A DNA stretch of 64,000 nt from assembly GCA_016124525.1 (NCBI GenBank), contig WGNO01000031.1, positions 1 to 64,000 of the forward strand, read 5' to 3'. The position numbers and the translations under genes are program-made. Positions 63,811-64,000 of this stretch are shown piece by piece (position 1 is the stretch's first letter; each line of letters begins with the position of its first letter). Source of the stretch: Nostoc sp. RI_552 (GTDB lineage: Bacteria; Cyanobacteriota; Cyanobacteriia; Cyanobacteriales; Nostocaceae). The notes beneath the pieces were generated by a model, which searched no databases, was not told where the DNA came from, and worked only from the letters and a program-made list of their open reading frames with translations.

Positions 63811-64000
63811 AGATTTTACGGTATGAAATAAAAGAACGATAAAGACCAAGCTTATATCTGCTAACTTGCAGCCTACAAAGCTGACTAAGCCATCTGAAAT
63901 TTTTGTGGTGAATCCTCATTTTCATGGCTGTAGTGAGTCCTTTCTACCATAGTCAGCTATTAAGTTGGGCTTTTATTGGCTTCTGGTAGAAATTTACATT

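Noticed and set aside
1-64000. tRNA, rRNA, tmRNA, Yfr1 or cobalamin-riboswitch candidates
   Set aside because: Scanned for T-arm-like GGTTCRA, the ACTCCTCACAC Yfr1 core and B12-box patterns near cobQ; nothing met even loose criteria by eye.

Overview
The window is about 64 kb of low-GC chromosomal DNA from a cyanobacterium, most likely a filamentous, possibly heterocystous one (Nostocales-like). Direct support comes from Mg-chelatase subunit H (chlH), ycf54, zeta-carotene desaturase (zds), GGPP synthase (crtE), a high-light-inducible protein, an alternative respiratory terminal oxidase operon, several cyanobacteria-only hypothetical families, and roughly twenty HIP1 octamers (GCGATCGC). The genus assignment is inference; no rRNA or tRNA gene was recognised.

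Layout. 0-3 kb: the 3' end of a TnpB gene, a DUF4168 secreted protein, a seven-bladed WD40 protein, a small membrane protein and an hli gene too short for ordinary ORF calling. 3-8 kb: alanine dehydrogenase and the cytochrome bd pair cydAB, followed by about 800 bp holding a decayed CRISPR-like repeat cluster and strong hairpins. 8.5-14 kb: an ABC-2 exporter pair, PrxQ/BCP peroxiredoxin, cobyric acid synthase and a small 2Fe-2S ferredoxin. 14-16 kb: zds with an SRPBCC protein. 16.4-18.8 kb: a gene-poor graveyard with a small ribbon-helix-helix protein and an IS605-type relic (broken tnpA and tnpB). 18.8-26.4 kb: a DUF6930-like protein, an A-type Fe-S carrier, a TPR protein, another TnpB relic, an SDR epimerase, a copper-type P1B ATPase and small membrane proteins. 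26.9-42.3 kb: ordinary housekeeping (CPBP protease, family-4 UDG, tyrS-pyrF, class A PBP, DUF1825, Nudix, folD, crtE, PAP2-like protein, ycf54, pdxJ, ABC-2 permease, S4 protein). 43-47.5 kb: two DUF2231 membrane proteins plus coxBAC, whose subunit II lacks the CuA ligands, so it is a quinol-type oxidase (ARTO). 47.6-51.1 kb: a tight cluster of two flavin monooxygenases and a GH43-like beta-propeller protein. 51.7-52.4 kb: a toxin-antitoxin pair. 52.7-59.9 kb: chlH, an LpxB-like glycosyltransferase and, 43 bp downstream, an unusual SDR/phytanoyl-CoA-dioxygenase fusion. 60.3-63.8 kb: a membrane protein and a second copper P1B ATPase with an Atx1-type chaperone.

How the genes fit together. Pigment metabolism (zds, crtE, ycf54, chlH, hli) and respiration (cydAB, ARTO) are spread among general genes; both terminal oxidases encoded here appear to be quinol oxidases. 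Copper appears twice (two P1B ATPases, one chaperone), consistent with supply to plastocyanin and copper oxidases. Best candidates for undescribed biology are the LpxB-like/SDR-PhyH pair, the double-monooxygenase/propeller cluster, and the DUF2231 partners of the CuA-less oxidase. Heptamer repeats of the type CTAATGA sit at several gene boundaries and supply stop and start codons. At least four independent TnpB relics are present, two sharing the same 3' end.
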